Shown one piece after another: positions 1 to 12,117 of a DNA stretch of 64,000 nt. The notes under the pieces are model-generated. The model ran no database searches, was not told the DNA's origin, and was given only the letters and a program-made list of their open reading frames with translations. Source of the stretch: Macrotrachela quadricornifera (taxonomy: Eukaryota; Rotifera; Eurotatoria; Philodinida; Philodinidae); contig JAJEKB010020433.1 of NCBI GenBank assembly GCA_022393335.1, positions 127,576 through 191,575 of the forward strand, written 5' to 3'. The position numbers were made by a program, and so were the translations under genes. Every line of letters starts with the position of its first letter. Positions within the stretch are counted from its first letter, which is position 1.

Positions 1-2
1 CC

Positions 3-420
3 GATGAAGAAATGGCTGTTGACGAGGTGAATTCAATCGGTTGGTACGAAATAGAACCGGAACCTGATGCAGAATTCGTGGAAGATTATGGACTCGTCGA
101 ATAAGTAGTTTCTGCTTCAGAAGACAACACAATCAATCCTATCGATTGCTATCGCCATTTCATTACGGACGAAATTATTGATCTTATGGTTCGTGAAACT
201 AATCGCTATGCGGAGCAATATTTACAAACTCATGAGATTAGCAGACAATCGAAATTTCGTCAATGGAAATCAACCAACAATCAAGAGATGTGGAAGTTCT
301 TTGGTATCATTATTGAGATGGGATTGGTACAAATGCCCAAACTGAAATACTATTGGAGCAGTAGTCAATTGTACCGATTAGATATCATAAGAAATTCCAC
401 GTCGACGGAGAGGTTTGAAT
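3..420 (+). pseudogene. piggyBac transposase, N-terminal part (split by hAT insertion)
   Basis: Codes for the acidic N-terminal region and the start of the DDE_Tnp_1_7 (piggyBac) domain. Seen: an Asp/Glu-rich stretch from the window edge, an in-frame TAA at 102-104, then an open frame with piggyBac-like residues (TNRYAEQYL, MWKFFGIIIEMGLVQMP, YYWSSS). The first ATG after the stop is at 186, which would drop the acidic leader. The frame is cut after base 420 by a hAT element and resumes at 3943 in exactly the same phase, so the hAT insertion, not drift, separates the halves. Apart from the TAA no lesion is visible. Family known: cut-and-paste, TTAA-targeting. The 5' terminal repeat lies outside the window. 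Confidence 0.85.
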
Positions 421-600
421 CAGAGCTGCCAACAGGCCACTTTTATCGGGCCTGGCTTGGCCTGTAGTCTGGGCTGATCTAGTTTGGCTCGGTCTGGTAA
501 TCAGAGGGCAGCGGACTGTCTGGTTTCTTATCCTGGCCTGGCTCAGCCTGCAGGCCAAATCAGCCCAAAGCCAGGTCAAATCATATTTATATTATTCAAA
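421..600. repeat. Left subterminal CCAGGCC-type repeats of hAT
   Basis: Repeated GGCCTGG, GCCTGGCT and CAGGCC heptamers in both orientations directly inside the terminal inverted repeat. The matching set is at 3770-3934 at the other end. Such clusters are known transposase-binding sites in hAT elements; binding here is inferred. Confidence 0.7.
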
Positions 601-785
601 TGGGATCAATTCTATAATTTTGAATTAATGTATAATTCCAGTTTCAATTATTTAATTTATTTTGATGAAGATAATATAATTACACGTTCTTATACAAAAA
701 AAGAAAATAAAAGTAAACAAACAATCATTACATAAGTTTTTTGTGACATAAAGAAGAAGAACGAATAATAACAAAAAAAAAACCT

Positions 786-3497
786 TCATTTTTGATTATT
801 TAATTTAATGGCACTACGAATACATATTACATTATCTAATTGTTCTGGATCTAAGCAAGATCTCCTACTAGTCAATGTAAGTCCTGTAATGCTAAATTGC
901 CTTTCTATTCCAGCACTAGTAGCAGGAATACTGTGAATTATTCGAGCTACTTGTGATAAACATGGAAATTGATCTGTATTTAATTTCCAAAAAGTAAGAA
1001 CATTAGATTGATAATCCATCATATCAATTTTCATCGATAGATATCGACTAAGTTCATCAGGTTGACTAATAGATAATGAATATTCAATACTTTTAGTATC
1101 ATAATCATCATCCAATGCATCATTATATGTATTTCCATCATCTTTAAAATCATCTAAAATAGATGTATATTCAGGTTTGACAACTTTATTCGTTTGTGTT
1201 TCATTACTGTCCTTTTGTTCTTTTTCAATAAATTTCAGTTGTTGCGGTACATAATTATGACATTCAATTCTTTCATCATGTGTACATCCTTTAAGACCAC
1301 GATAATCAGGATGTAACAAAGTAGCACAATAGTGCCTGATGTCTAAATCAACCATTTCATATAATAATCCTAATATTCATTCTCGAATATAACCTACACC
1401 TAAAATAAATTACATAAGAAAATAGTATGCTTTTACTATGATTTTACCTTCATCTTCGTGTTCATCATCAAAACTATCACGAACTTCTTGACCTTCATAT
1501 TTAGCAATATGTTGCAACAGATTGTTGAAAGATGTCAATGCTTTTCGAAGACTTAACGTGCATGGTAGAACTAAATATAATGTTGGATTTGATCCTGATT
1601 GCACCATCTTAATAGTTGATTGAAATGGTTTTAAAAGACGTATTATTTGTTTCACCAAGTACTGATTAACACCAGCTAATCTTTGTTGTTGTTTTCGACT
1701 GGTCAGAACAGTTCTTATTTGTACAAATGATGTGTTAATACTTTCCATTAAATTGATTAAAGATACCCATCGAATAACTATTGCTTGTTGTACACTAACA
1801 CCACCAGCTTCTTGAATTTGTTTATTTAAACCAGTCTAATTAACATCAAAATATCTCATGAAATTAATTTCTTGAAAAAAAATATGAATTTACTTTTTTT
1901 ATATATTTTGCTAATAATTTACATTCGACAATTATTTTGATCAATAGTTGTGCAGCTGCTGGAGCATCACTTAATTTTGTTTTCATTATTTCTTCTTTCA
2001 TAATTTTCGTATAAACATTTAAATTTAGTTGCTTTTATTGGTTTTGATGGAATACAAAATGGATCATCATCTTCTTCATCATCATCTTCATTATCACCAA
2101 CAAAAGTTTTTTCAATAGAAGTAGCTGATGGTGTAAATGATTCTTTTTTATGTTGGAAGAATGATCGTTTAAGAACATTATTTAATCGATGTCCATAACA
2201 AGTGATAGGATGTAAATCTCGAAACGCCTTTAAGAAATTCGAAGCACGATCACAAACAATATGAACTAATGATAAATCATCAATTTCAAACACCATCATT
2301 TCACTTTGTAGAACCTAAATGAAAGAAATAATAGACAATATTATTATAAGCTTATTAATAAATAAAATATTAAAACTACCATTAAAATATTTTCAGCTGT
2401 TTTTTCAAGATCATAAAACGGTTTACAGAAAAGATCGATTGTGTAATATTTAAAATCTTTATCAACAATAACAGCCGTGACACCAAGATAAGCAACTTGT
2501 TTATACTTGTCGCACCAAAAATCTGGTGATATTGATAAACATCTACTTTTATATGGTTCTTGTAATAATTCTTTAATATGTTCACGACTTGATTTGGCAA
2601 CAGATTGTATATGATTAGATATTGTTGTTCGACCACGAAGTATATCATTAACATCAACATTCCCATAAATACTTCCTAAAATAATTTATTCAATAAATAT
2701 TAAATAAAAAGTTTCATACCCAATCTTATACACTCTTGGATAAGTCGTCTAAGACCATCATCATCAATTATACAGAAAGGACGAATATCATCGCATATCC
2801 AATTTGTAATTAAATCTTTGATTACTTTTGACTGTTCATCAGTTAATGTTTTATTGACCAGCATAATTTTATTAATTAATGTTTGTCTTGATGTTTTCAT
2901 ATTACTATCAAGAACACATGAATGTTGTTTCATATGAGCAGTTCCACTATTTGGACCATAGACAAAAGTTTTTTTACATTGGCGACAACTAGTATATCCC
3001 ATAATTCTTCCAAAAGTTCCAGTCTCTTCGTTGAGCTTTGCTGGAAATCCAAAAAAATTCCAATGTGGAGCAACAGCTGATGATGCTTTATTATCAACAA
3101 TATAATATTTATTTTTTTCATGTTTTAATAAATAACATATTCGTTCACTAGAATATGATAAAGACAAGTTTGATGAAGAAGATGATGAATTAATTTTATG
3201 TGATGATGAAGATGAAGGATTGTTTGTACTTGACGAAGATGATGATGGACTATTTGTATTTGACGGTGAAGATGCAGGATTATTTGTACTTGATGAAGAT
3301 GGTGATAAACTTTTAGTATTTGGTGATGTAGAAGTAGACAAAGAAGAAGTGCATAAAATTTGAATATTGTCAATGGACATTGCTGATGAGATGCATGAAG
3401 TAGAAGAACTTGATAAAATTTGAATATCATCAATTGACGTCGTTGATGGAATACATGATGAAGAAGTTGGTAAACCATGAGAATGTTCAGCTGACAT
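786..3497 (-). pseudogene. hAT transposase with four short introns, mildly decayed
   Basis: Minus-strand exons: 3497-2720, 2675-2380, 2314-1894, 1835-1448, 1399-786; the introns of 44, 65, 58 and 48 bp all have GT..AG ends and rejoin hAT-like protein. Order: Ser/Thr/Asn-rich leader (about 110 residues), BED-type zinc finger (CRQC ... HMKQHSC), RNase-H-like core with SISPDFWCDKYKQVAYLGVTA and VHIVCDRASNFLKAF, and the C-terminal hAT dimerisation motif (PATSAGIERQFS, LTSRRSCL). Lesions: the third-exon frame runs into TGA at 1967-1969 while the continuation (KLSDAPAAAQLL) is in another frame, implying a frameshift; and TGA at 1377-1379 in the fifth exon. The element probably needs transposase in trans. 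Exon limits are inferred from splice signals and protein continuity. Confidence 0.8.
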
Positions 3498-3769
3498 TGT
3501 TTATTGAAAATGTTGCTTACAAAAAATTTAAAAAAAACATTTTCTATGTTTGCACTAAGCAAAACCATTGTTCTCATTATCTTTGTTAAATAAAATTAAC
3601 TATACATTTTTTTTTCTCTTCTTTATTCGTATAATTCATGTTCGTGCACTATTGTGGTCTAAAAATGTTCACCAATCACAGATAACAAGTTTAAAAGTGA
3701 ACAAAATCATCAGTTTGTGGTGACATCTAATGTTTAAACATGATTAACGAAAAAATAAATATTATTTCT

Positions 3770-3934
3770 CAACCAGGCCAATAACTTTGATCTGGTCTGG
3801 CCTGGAATTAGGTTAGATCCATAGCCTGGACAGATCAGGTCAGGCCAATTTTTCAAAATTTCAGCCTGAATACGAGGCCTGCCCTGGCAGGCTGCCAGGC
3901 GCCTGTCAGTCACCAGGCCAGGCCGGCAGCTCTG
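3770..3934. repeat. Right subterminal CCAGGCC-type repeats of hAT
   Basis: Mirror of the left end: many CCAGGCC, GGCCTGG, CAGGCTG variants up to the terminal GGCAGCTCTG. GC-rich compared with the AT-rich body, so the two ends stand out by composition alone. Confidence 0.7.
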
Positions 3935-3942
3935 GTTTGAAT

Positions 3943-5093
3943 TACTCCTGAAGTTTTGGCATTTCACGAACAACAATAACAAGAATTCGGACCAAGACAA
4001 GCTATTCATGGTGAGGCCGCTCTTAGATTTGCTCAAAGAGAGGTTTACATCAGTCTATATGCCTGGCTCAGTTGTTAGTATCGATGAAAGTATGGTACCA
4101 TGGCGAGGTAGACTTTCGTTCAAACAATACATCCCTGGAAAAGCACATAAATACGGCGTGAAGATATACAAGCTAGCGGCTGTCAATGGATACACCTGGA
4201 GCTACATGATCTATACTGGTCAACAAGATCCTATAGCAGGTCTTGGACATGTTGAATCAGTCATGATGAATCTATTGAATGGTCTTTCGGGATGTTATCG
4301 AACCGTGGTGGCTGACAACTTCTTTACTAGTATTTCTTTAGCAAAACGTTTGTTGGAAAAGGAAACGTATCTTATCGGAACAATGAGGAGTAATCGTGCT
4401 GGATCAGGGCATGATGTTGTTCAGAAGAAGCTCAAGCGTGGTGAAGTTTATGGGCAGCAGAACGAAATTGGTATAAAACTGATCAAGTGGAAAGATAAAA
4501 GAGACGTTCTGATGATATCTACTAAACCTTCCCATTCAGCAACTGTGGTGAATACTGGAAAAATCAATAAACTGAATGAACGCATCGTGAAGCCGCAGGT
4601 TGTTCTCGATTACAATGAAGGCAGACAAGGTACTGACTTATCCGATCAACTATCAACATACCATACATGTCTAAGACGGTCAGTAAAATGGTATAGAAAG
4701 GTGGCATTCGAGTTGATATTTGGAACTGCAGTAGTTAACAGTTATTTGATTTACAAGAAAATTTATGCATCAAGCAACATACAGATCATACAGTTCCATG
4801 AAAGTCTGGTGCGATCTTTACTCCTTGGTATGTCCATCGAGAAGCTGAAATCTGGTCCAAGACACCAATTGGCAAGTCATTCCAAGCGCAAACTCGGTGA
4901 TCACAAGCTCGAAGAAAAGAAAGGATCTGATCACGATGTCCGAAGACGTTGTGTCGGTTGTTACGAGGAAAACAGGGAACAACAATCAAGAGAAGCGTGT
5001 CATTCGACAACAAAGAAAATAAAAACTTTCTGTCCTGATTGTAACAAATTTTTTTGTCTTGATTGTTTTAACGAGAAGCATTATGCTATGTAA
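3943..5093 (+). pseudogene. piggyBac transposase, C-terminal catalytic part
   Basis: Continuation of the split piggyBac gene; an ATG-initiated frame exists from 4008 but homology starts right after the target-site copy at 3935-3942 (LLKFWHF, then LFMVRPLLDLL). The three catalytic aspartates of the family are recognisable: SIDESM (Asp codon 4083-4085), VADNFFTS (4314-4316) and GTDLSDQ (4635-4637). The C-terminus has a Cys-rich zinc-binding region (CVGC, CPDC, CLDC, followed by His), as usual for piggyBac. The frame is open to TAA at 5091-5093. With the hAT removed the gene would lack only the lesion at 102-104. No clear TTAA-flanked 3' terminal repeat was found downstream. Confidence 0.9.
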
Positions 5094-6370
5094 TAAATGG
5101 TTTTAGAAACAGCGAAGGGGAACGAGATCATCCATTATTTATAACCTCTCGCATAAGAATAAAAGAGGAAAAAGCATTCTTCGATGAACTTTCTTGCTAA
5201 AATATGGTGGGGCCAACCGGTGGGCTCCATCATGTCCAATGTGTTAAACAAGAATAGAAATACTTGCCTGTTATACTGATGCAACTCCGATATTGACTCC
5301 GACTCCGACACCGGTTCCGCGGAGTCGGAGTCGGGTTTCCGAGTGACTCCGCAGTTCACTAGTTGTAGTTGGGAAATGGTGCAGCCCTCTCTTTTGGCTC
5401 GGACATAGTCTATGTTTTCAATATTCACAAATTAAAACATACTACCATATCTTTTCCATTAAAATTAATGATTTTAACACATAAGGTTGAATTAATATTC
5501 TCAAGTAATATTGGACCAAACATACTTACATAGGAATATTATTTTGTTTATCATTTCTGTGTGAACGATCGATTTCTTTCACAACAACTTTAATAGGCAT
5601 CAAATAGTTTAGTTAAATTCTCATTAGTATTTTTTTATTTTTTTGTTGATGATGTTTATTACCAATAATCACATGATATTATTGTTATTTGTATTATACT
5701 CTCTTTTGTATATAACTGACAGAGTAAACCTTGGCTTGATATCCAATTATATTATATAATTTATTTCCACTACTCTTCTTTTCTTTCAATCGAAGATTGC
5801 GTATAACACAAATAGTTACTGCCTGAGTATGAAAAACAAACCTTCAATAAAGCATACATTTTTCTTCCTCTCTTTATCGTAAAATCATTCAGCGATTAGG
5901 ACGGATATCTACTGACTCATCTATATCGGTATTCATTCTATTGGTGGTGAGCCTACATGTATTTGTAAGTATACATATCTGTGTGTTTATATTTTAAGAG
6001 AAAAAGATACACTCCTTCTTGTTGTCGACTACGACAGATAAAACTATTTCTTTCTTTCTCCTTTATATCCATATGCGCACAATTAAGGCATACTCGACGA
6101 ATTCAATGCTTGCCTATAGAAAAAAAAGAGAATCAGAGAAGCATTACTGCAAGAGCCTCTCTCCCATGATCGAAGTGTTTAATGAGAAAAAAGAGATAGA
6201 ACAAAAAAAAAACAATGACTTTGACGAGGCATATACACGTAAATCATCCGCTTCTACGCTTAAAAATTGGCTTACAATCATTGTTGTTTTATTTTCTTAT
6301 AGTCAAGGTCTCTGTTGATCATGGTTGAGTATTTTTCGAAAACAAAAGTATTACAATATTTTCTCCATAC
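5094..6370. other. Intergenic, no confident gene
   Basis: Contains the 3' flank of the piggyBac gene and, at about 5295-5332, a GC-rich inverted repeat (GACTCCGACTCC and GGAGTCGGAGTC around a short loop). Short open frames at 5981-6318 have no recognisable similarity and low-complexity Lys/Glu content; I do not call them genes. Confidence 0.5.
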
Positions 6371-6377
6371 CAAATCG

Positions 6378-6388
6378 TATATATAAAG
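6378..6388 (+). promoter_or_regulatory. TATA box of the small secreted-peptide gene
   Basis: TATATATAAAG lies 97 bp upstream of the ATG at 6475, leaving room for a start site near 6410 and a leader of about 60-65 bases. It is a good match to a core metazoan TATA element and supports the small ORF being real. No expression data can be seen here. Confidence 0.5.
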
Positions 6389-6474
6389 AAAGCATCGTCT
6401 AAACAAAACTCACAATCTAACCGTCGAAATCATATAATCAATTTTCAGAGCATACGCTAAATAAAACAACAGCC

Positions 6475-6645
6475 ATGGCAACAAAAACTATTGCCATTAT
6501 CCTCTTTCTAATATTCTGCTTCACAACAGTATTCAGCAAATCAACATGGAATACAAGAGAGATCTTTGACTCCATGGAGGAACCAAGATTCAGTCTCCGA
6601 GAATTGACTGCTCTTCTATTAGACAAACGAATGATTTCTCCATAA
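6475..6645 (+). CDS. Small secreted peptide, 56 aa, unknown function
   Basis: ATG at 6475 in a good context (ACAGCCATGGC) opens a 56-codon frame ending at TAA 6643-6645. Residues 1-21 (MATKTIAIILFLIFCFTTVF then S) form a textbook signal peptide: positively charged start, hydrophobic core, small residue at the likely cleavage site. The mature part is about 35 residues, charged and Cys-free (STWNTREIFDSMEEPRFSL...), rich in Glu/Arg, and contains KR and RM near the C-terminus. A TATA box stands upstream. It resembles neuropeptide or antimicrobial precursor architecture, but no family is recognised. It sits about 90 bp before a large satellite array. Confidence 0.6.
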   Translation: MATKTIAIILFLIFCFTTVFSKSTWNTREIFDSMEEPRFSLRELTALLLDKRMISP

Positions 6646-6734
6646 TCGAGATAATGCCTGTTCGCATAATCCTAATGTATCAAAAATATATCAATCATTC
6701 AATTTTTTGAATAGTACAAAACAAGTCTCTTTTT

Positions 6735-9700
6735 GTCATATAATGTGATATCATCCGATAAATTAAACATAGACATTTTCAATTGCCCAAATACTTGAAC
6801 AGAAATCATTTATATTATTTACTTTCCATGTGATCTCTCATCATGCGAGAATTTAATCATCTATATTGTAAAGTAGAGGAGTAGTTGACAAAAGTGTGGG
6901 CACTATTATTCACTTTTTCCCTCATCTATCAGCATACGATAAATTAAGCATAGATATTCTAGAGTGATCATATACCTGAAGAGATTAATCTTATACTGTT
7001 TACTTTTCATATGATCTATCCTCCTGAAGTATATCAATCATAGATGTTTTAAGATGATGAAATACTTGAAGAGAGCCCGTTGATATTATTTAGTTGTCAG
7101 ATGATCTACTATCATGTGACAAAACAATCCTAAATATTCTCAAGTCAGAAAATAATTGGAGAGACTCTTGTTATAATCTTTACTTTTCATGTAATCTACC
7201 ATCATACGATAAATTAATTATAAATATTTCAAAGTGAGAAATTAGTTGAAAATATTAACCAGAGATTGTTCATGTTTTCACGTGACCAATCATCATTCAA
7301 TAAATAGCTCATAAATCTTTTTAAAATACAGTAAATAGTTGAAAAGACTTACCTGATGTTGTTTACTATTGATGTGATCTGTCTTCATGTAATAATGCAA
7401 TCCTACATATATTAAACTGAGAAATTAGTTGAAGAGACTCCAATGGTATTGCTTAATTTTCATGTGAACTATCATTATGCGATAAAATAATTATAGATAT
7501 TTTATGTCAAGAAATACTTGAAGAGAGTCATTTACTATTGTTTATTTTTGACGCTATCTATCATCATCCGATCAATCAATGATATATACTTTAAGGAAAG
7601 AAAATAGTAGAAGAGACTGACGTGGTATTATTTCCTTTTTATGTGATATACAATCTTCCGATAAATTAAACATAGATATTTTAAAGTCAGGAAATATATG
7701 AAAAGGAGTACCTGGAATTATTTGCATCTTACGTGATCTATTATTATGCGATAAATGAGTTAGAGATATATTAAAGTACCGAAATACTTAAAGAGATTCA
7801 GATGATCTTGTTTACTTTTCATATAATCTAACCTTATGCTATGACTAAACCATACATATTATAAAGTGAGGACATAAATAAACATAGTCATTTAAAATTG
7901 TATACTTTTCATATGACCTACCATCATGTGATCAATTAATCACACATATTTCAAAGTGTTGAAATAGTCGAGAAGAGTAAGCTGAGATTCTTTACTTTTC
8001 ATATGATCTCCTATCATTCGATAAATACATCATAGATATTTTAAAACGTGACAATAATTGAGAAGAGTAACTTGATATTGTTTACTTTTGATCTGATTTA
8101 TTATCATCTAATCAATTAATCATACATATACTAAACTGAACAAGTAATTGAAGAGATTTTGCAGAGATTAATTAATTATCGTGTGAACTATCATCATCAG
8201 ATTCATAACTCATAAATATTTTAAAGTAACGAAATACTTGAAGATAGTCAATACATATAGTTTACTTTTCATCTCGTTTCCCATCATGCGATAAATTATT
8301 CATAGATATTTTGAAATAAAGAAATAGCTGAATACAGTCAGTTCATATTATTTAATGTTCATGTGATCTTCCATCATCTCATAAATTAATCATGAATATT
8401 TTAAATAAATTAAAAAGTTGAACGTAGTCGCGAGATATTATTTACTTTACATTTGACATGTCATAATACGAAAATTAATCAAAGATATTTTTAAGGGAGG
8501 AAGTACCTGAAAAGACTTAGTTAATAGTGTTCACTCCTCATCTGATCTACCATTATCATGATGAATTAATCACATAGATATTTTAAGTCAACAAATAGAT
8601 GAAGATAGGATCATGATATTGGTCACTTTTCAAGTGATCTATCAACAAACGCTTATTCAATCATAGATATTTTAATGCAAGAAAATAATCGAAGTAGTTC
8701 CAATAATATTGTTCACTCTTCATATGATCTATAATCATTCACGAAATTAATAAAAGATATTTTACTGTGAGACAATAGTTGGAAAGACTTAGATAATATA
8801 ATATCCTTTTCTTGTGATCTAATATCATGCGATAAATTAGTGTTGTATATTTTAATGTGTGAAGTAGTTGTAGGGAATCAAGTGATCTTATTTACGTTTC
8901 ATGTCGTCTTCCATTATCCTACAAATTAATGATAGAGATTCTAAAATGATGAAATAATAGAAGATAGTCCAATGATATTGTTTAATTTTCATGTAATCTA
9001 TTATGATTCGATAAATTAATCATAGTTATTTTAAACTGAGGAAATAGTTAAAGAGACTCACTTGACATTCTTTACTTTTCAAGTGATTTATCATCATATG
9101 ATAAATTAATGATAGATATTTTAAAGTGATGAAATATTAGAAATAAGTCATTTAATACTATTTATTTTTCGTGCATGGATCATTGGTGGAATAATTAATT
9201 ATTGATATTTTAATGTGAGGAAATATTTGAAGAGAATGACATAATATTGTTTATTTTTTCTCTACTCTATCATCATGCAATAAAGTGATTGTTGATATTC
9301 CAAGCTGAAAGAATATTTGAAGATATTCCAATAATATTGTTTACTTTTCATCAGATCTATTATACAATAAATTTTATCATAAATATTTTAAAATGACAAA
9401 ATAGTGGAAGAAAGTCAATTGATATTGTTTACTTTTCGTATTATCTGTCATCATGCAAACACTTAATCATAGATATTTCAAGATAAGAAAATATTTGAAA
9501 AGAGTAACCTGACATCATTGACTTTTGACATCAGTTACTAACAGAGAATAAATGATTTATAAATATTTTAAAATGCAGAATTAATTGAATAGAATAAATT
9601 GATATTGTTTCCTTTTTTTGTGATTTATCATCATCGCGATAAATTAATGGTTGATATTTTAAATTGAAGAGATATTTGAAAAGAATCAGTTCATATTATT

Positions 9701-12117
9701 TACTTTTAATGTGATTTATTAAATCGTGATAAATCAGTTATAGATGTTTTAAAGTGATGAAATATTGGAAGAGAGGCGTTTGATAGTGTTTACTTTTCAT
9801 GTAATCTGACATCAGACGAGAAATTAATTACAGACATTTCGAAGTGAGAAAAATATTTGAATAGAGTTGGTTGATATTGTTTACTTTTCATGGGATCTAC
9901 CATGATGCGATTAATATAAATGATAGATATTTTAAAGTAAGTAAATAGTTGAATAAAGTTCACTGATAATGTTTAATTTTCATATGATCTACTATTAGGC
10001 AATAAATTAATCATAGATCTTTTAATGTGTGAAGTAGTTGTAGAGAATCAATTGATATTATTTACATTTTCTGTGATCTTCTGTCATGCGACAAAATTAA
10101 TCATAAGTATTTTAAAGTGAGGAAATAGTTAATGAGATTCGCACGATATTGTTTACTATTCAGATAATCTACTATCATACGATAAATTAATCATAAGTAT
10201 TTGAAAGGGGAAACATAGATGAATAAACTCACCTGAGTTTGTTTACATGTAATGAGATGTACCATCATACAATAAATTAATCATAATTATTTTAAAGTGG
10301 CGAAATAATTGAAGAGAGTCAATTGATATTATGTATTTTCCATGGGATCTACCATTATAGTATAAATTAATGATCAATATTTTAAAGTGACTAAATAATT
10401 GAAGAGAGTCAGTTTATATTGTTTACTATTCATGTGATCTGCCATCATACGCTCAAGTAAGCATAACTATTTGAGGGTGAGAAAATACTTGAAGAGAGTC
10501 AGCTGGTATTGTGTACTTTTCGTGTTATCTATCATGAGGTGAAAAATTAATCATAGATGTTATAAAATGACAAAATAGTTGGATAGAGTTCACTGATATA
10601 ATGTACTTTTCTTGTAATATACGTTCGTGAAATAAATTAATGAGAGAAATTTTCTAGTGAGAAAATAGTTGAACAGTATCAATTATCATTGTTTACTTAT
10701 AATGTAATTTATGATCATGCGATAAATTAATCATTGACATTTTTAAGTAAAAATATACTTAGAGAGATTCAGGTGATATTATTTACTTTTCATTTGGTCT
10801 AACATTATGCAATCATTTAATCGTAGATACTCGAAAGTGATGAAATAGTTGATGAAAGTCATTGTTGATATTGTTTACTTTTCAAGTGATCAATCACCAT
10901 GGGATAAATTAATTCTATATATATTCTCAAGTGAGAAAATAATTGACGAGAGTCATTTGATATAGTTTACTTTAAATGTGATCTACCATGATGCGATGAA
11001 GTAATCATAATTTTGAATAGTGATGAAATATTTGAAGAGAGATCATGGATATTATTTACGTGTCATGCGATGTACCATTATGCAATAAAATATTTACAGA
11101 TACTTTAAAACGAGAAAATAGTTGAAAAAAATCAGGTGATATTGCTTACTTTGCATGTGATCTGCGAGTATCGGATAAATTAATGATAAATATTTTAAAA
11201 TGATAGAATAGTTGAAGCGAGTTAGGTATTATTGTTAACTTTTCATGTGAACTCGCATCATGTGACAAATTAATGATAGATTATTTAAAGTGGTGAAATA
11301 GTTGGAGACGATCATTTGATATTATTTACTTTTAAAGTGATCTACTGTTATGAGATAAATTAATGATAAGGATTCTAAAGTGAGGAAATAGTTGAAGAGA
11401 GTCATTTGATATGGTTCAGTTTTCAGATAATCGAACATGATACCATTAATTAATGAGAGATATTTTAAAGTGCGTTAATATTTGAAGGTTTTTAGGTAAT
11501 ATTGTTTACGTTTCATGTAGTCTATCGTGATGGAATTAATGAATGGTAAATATTCTAAAGTGAGAAAGCAGTTGAAGAGAGTCATTTGATGTTATTTACA
11601 GTGTATGTGATCTGTCATCAGTAGATACATTAATCATAGATATTTTAAAGTAAGAAAATTGTTGAAAACTGTCAGTTGATATTGTTTAGTATTCGTGTGA
11701 CTGCTCTTATAGTATGAATTAATGATAGATTATTTAAAATGATGAAATTGTTTAATAGAGTCATTTGGTATTGTTTACTTTTCAAGTGATCAACTATCAT
11801 GCGAAAAATTAAACATAGATATTCTAAAGTGGTGAATAGTTGGAAAAACTGCTCTGATATTATTTACTCTTCATGTGATCTAATGTGATGCGATAAATTA
11901 ATTATAACTTCAGATAATGATAAAATTGTTGAAGAGATTTAAGTGATATTGTTTAGTTTTTATGTGATCTAGCATCATACTCTAAATTAATCATAGACAT
12001 TTTGATGCAAAAGAATAGTTGGAGAATGCCGGATGATACTGTTTACTTTCCAGGTGATGATCTAGCATGAAGTGAGAAACTTACGATAGGTATTTTAAAG
12101 TGTAAAAACTGGAGAGG
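6735..12117. repeat. 90-bp satellite array, about 60 copies
   Basis: Head-to-tail array of a divergent AT-rich monomer with a strict 90-bp period (the CATGTGATCT box recurs at 10431, 10521, 10611, 10701 and 10791). The plus-strand consensus, read by eye, contains GTTTACTTTTCATGTGATCT, then ATAAATTAATCATAGATATT, then AAAGTGAGGAAATAGTTGAA. Monomers differ from each other at many positions, so the array is old or weakly homogenised. All six frames of the consensus carry stops. No gene lies inside. Its conserved boxes match those of the 93-bp array at 54.7-59.5 kb in reverse complement. Confidence 0.95.

Larger units (their letters stand above)
421..3934 (-). mobile_element. Complete hAT DNA transposon nested in piggyBac
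   Basis: Bounded by 10-bp inverted repeats CAGAGCTGCC (421-430) and GGCAGCTCTG (3925-3934) and flanked by an identical 8-bp target duplication GTTTGAAT (413-420 and 3935-3942), the hallmark of hAT insertion. About 170 bp at each end are filled with variants of GGCCTGG/CCAGGCC in both orientations, typical of hAT subterminal transposase-binding motifs. The body carries one transposase gene on the minus strand. Exact target duplication and phase-perfect interruption of the host ORF imply a recent insertion. Confidence 0.95.

Noticed and set aside
421..3934. hAT ORFs as separate genes
   Set aside because: The five minus-strand frames join through GT..AG introns into one transposase.
6735..12117. 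CRISPR-like array
   Set aside because: Regular 90-bp period, but the whole unit is diverged repeat without unique spacers, in a eukaryotic context.
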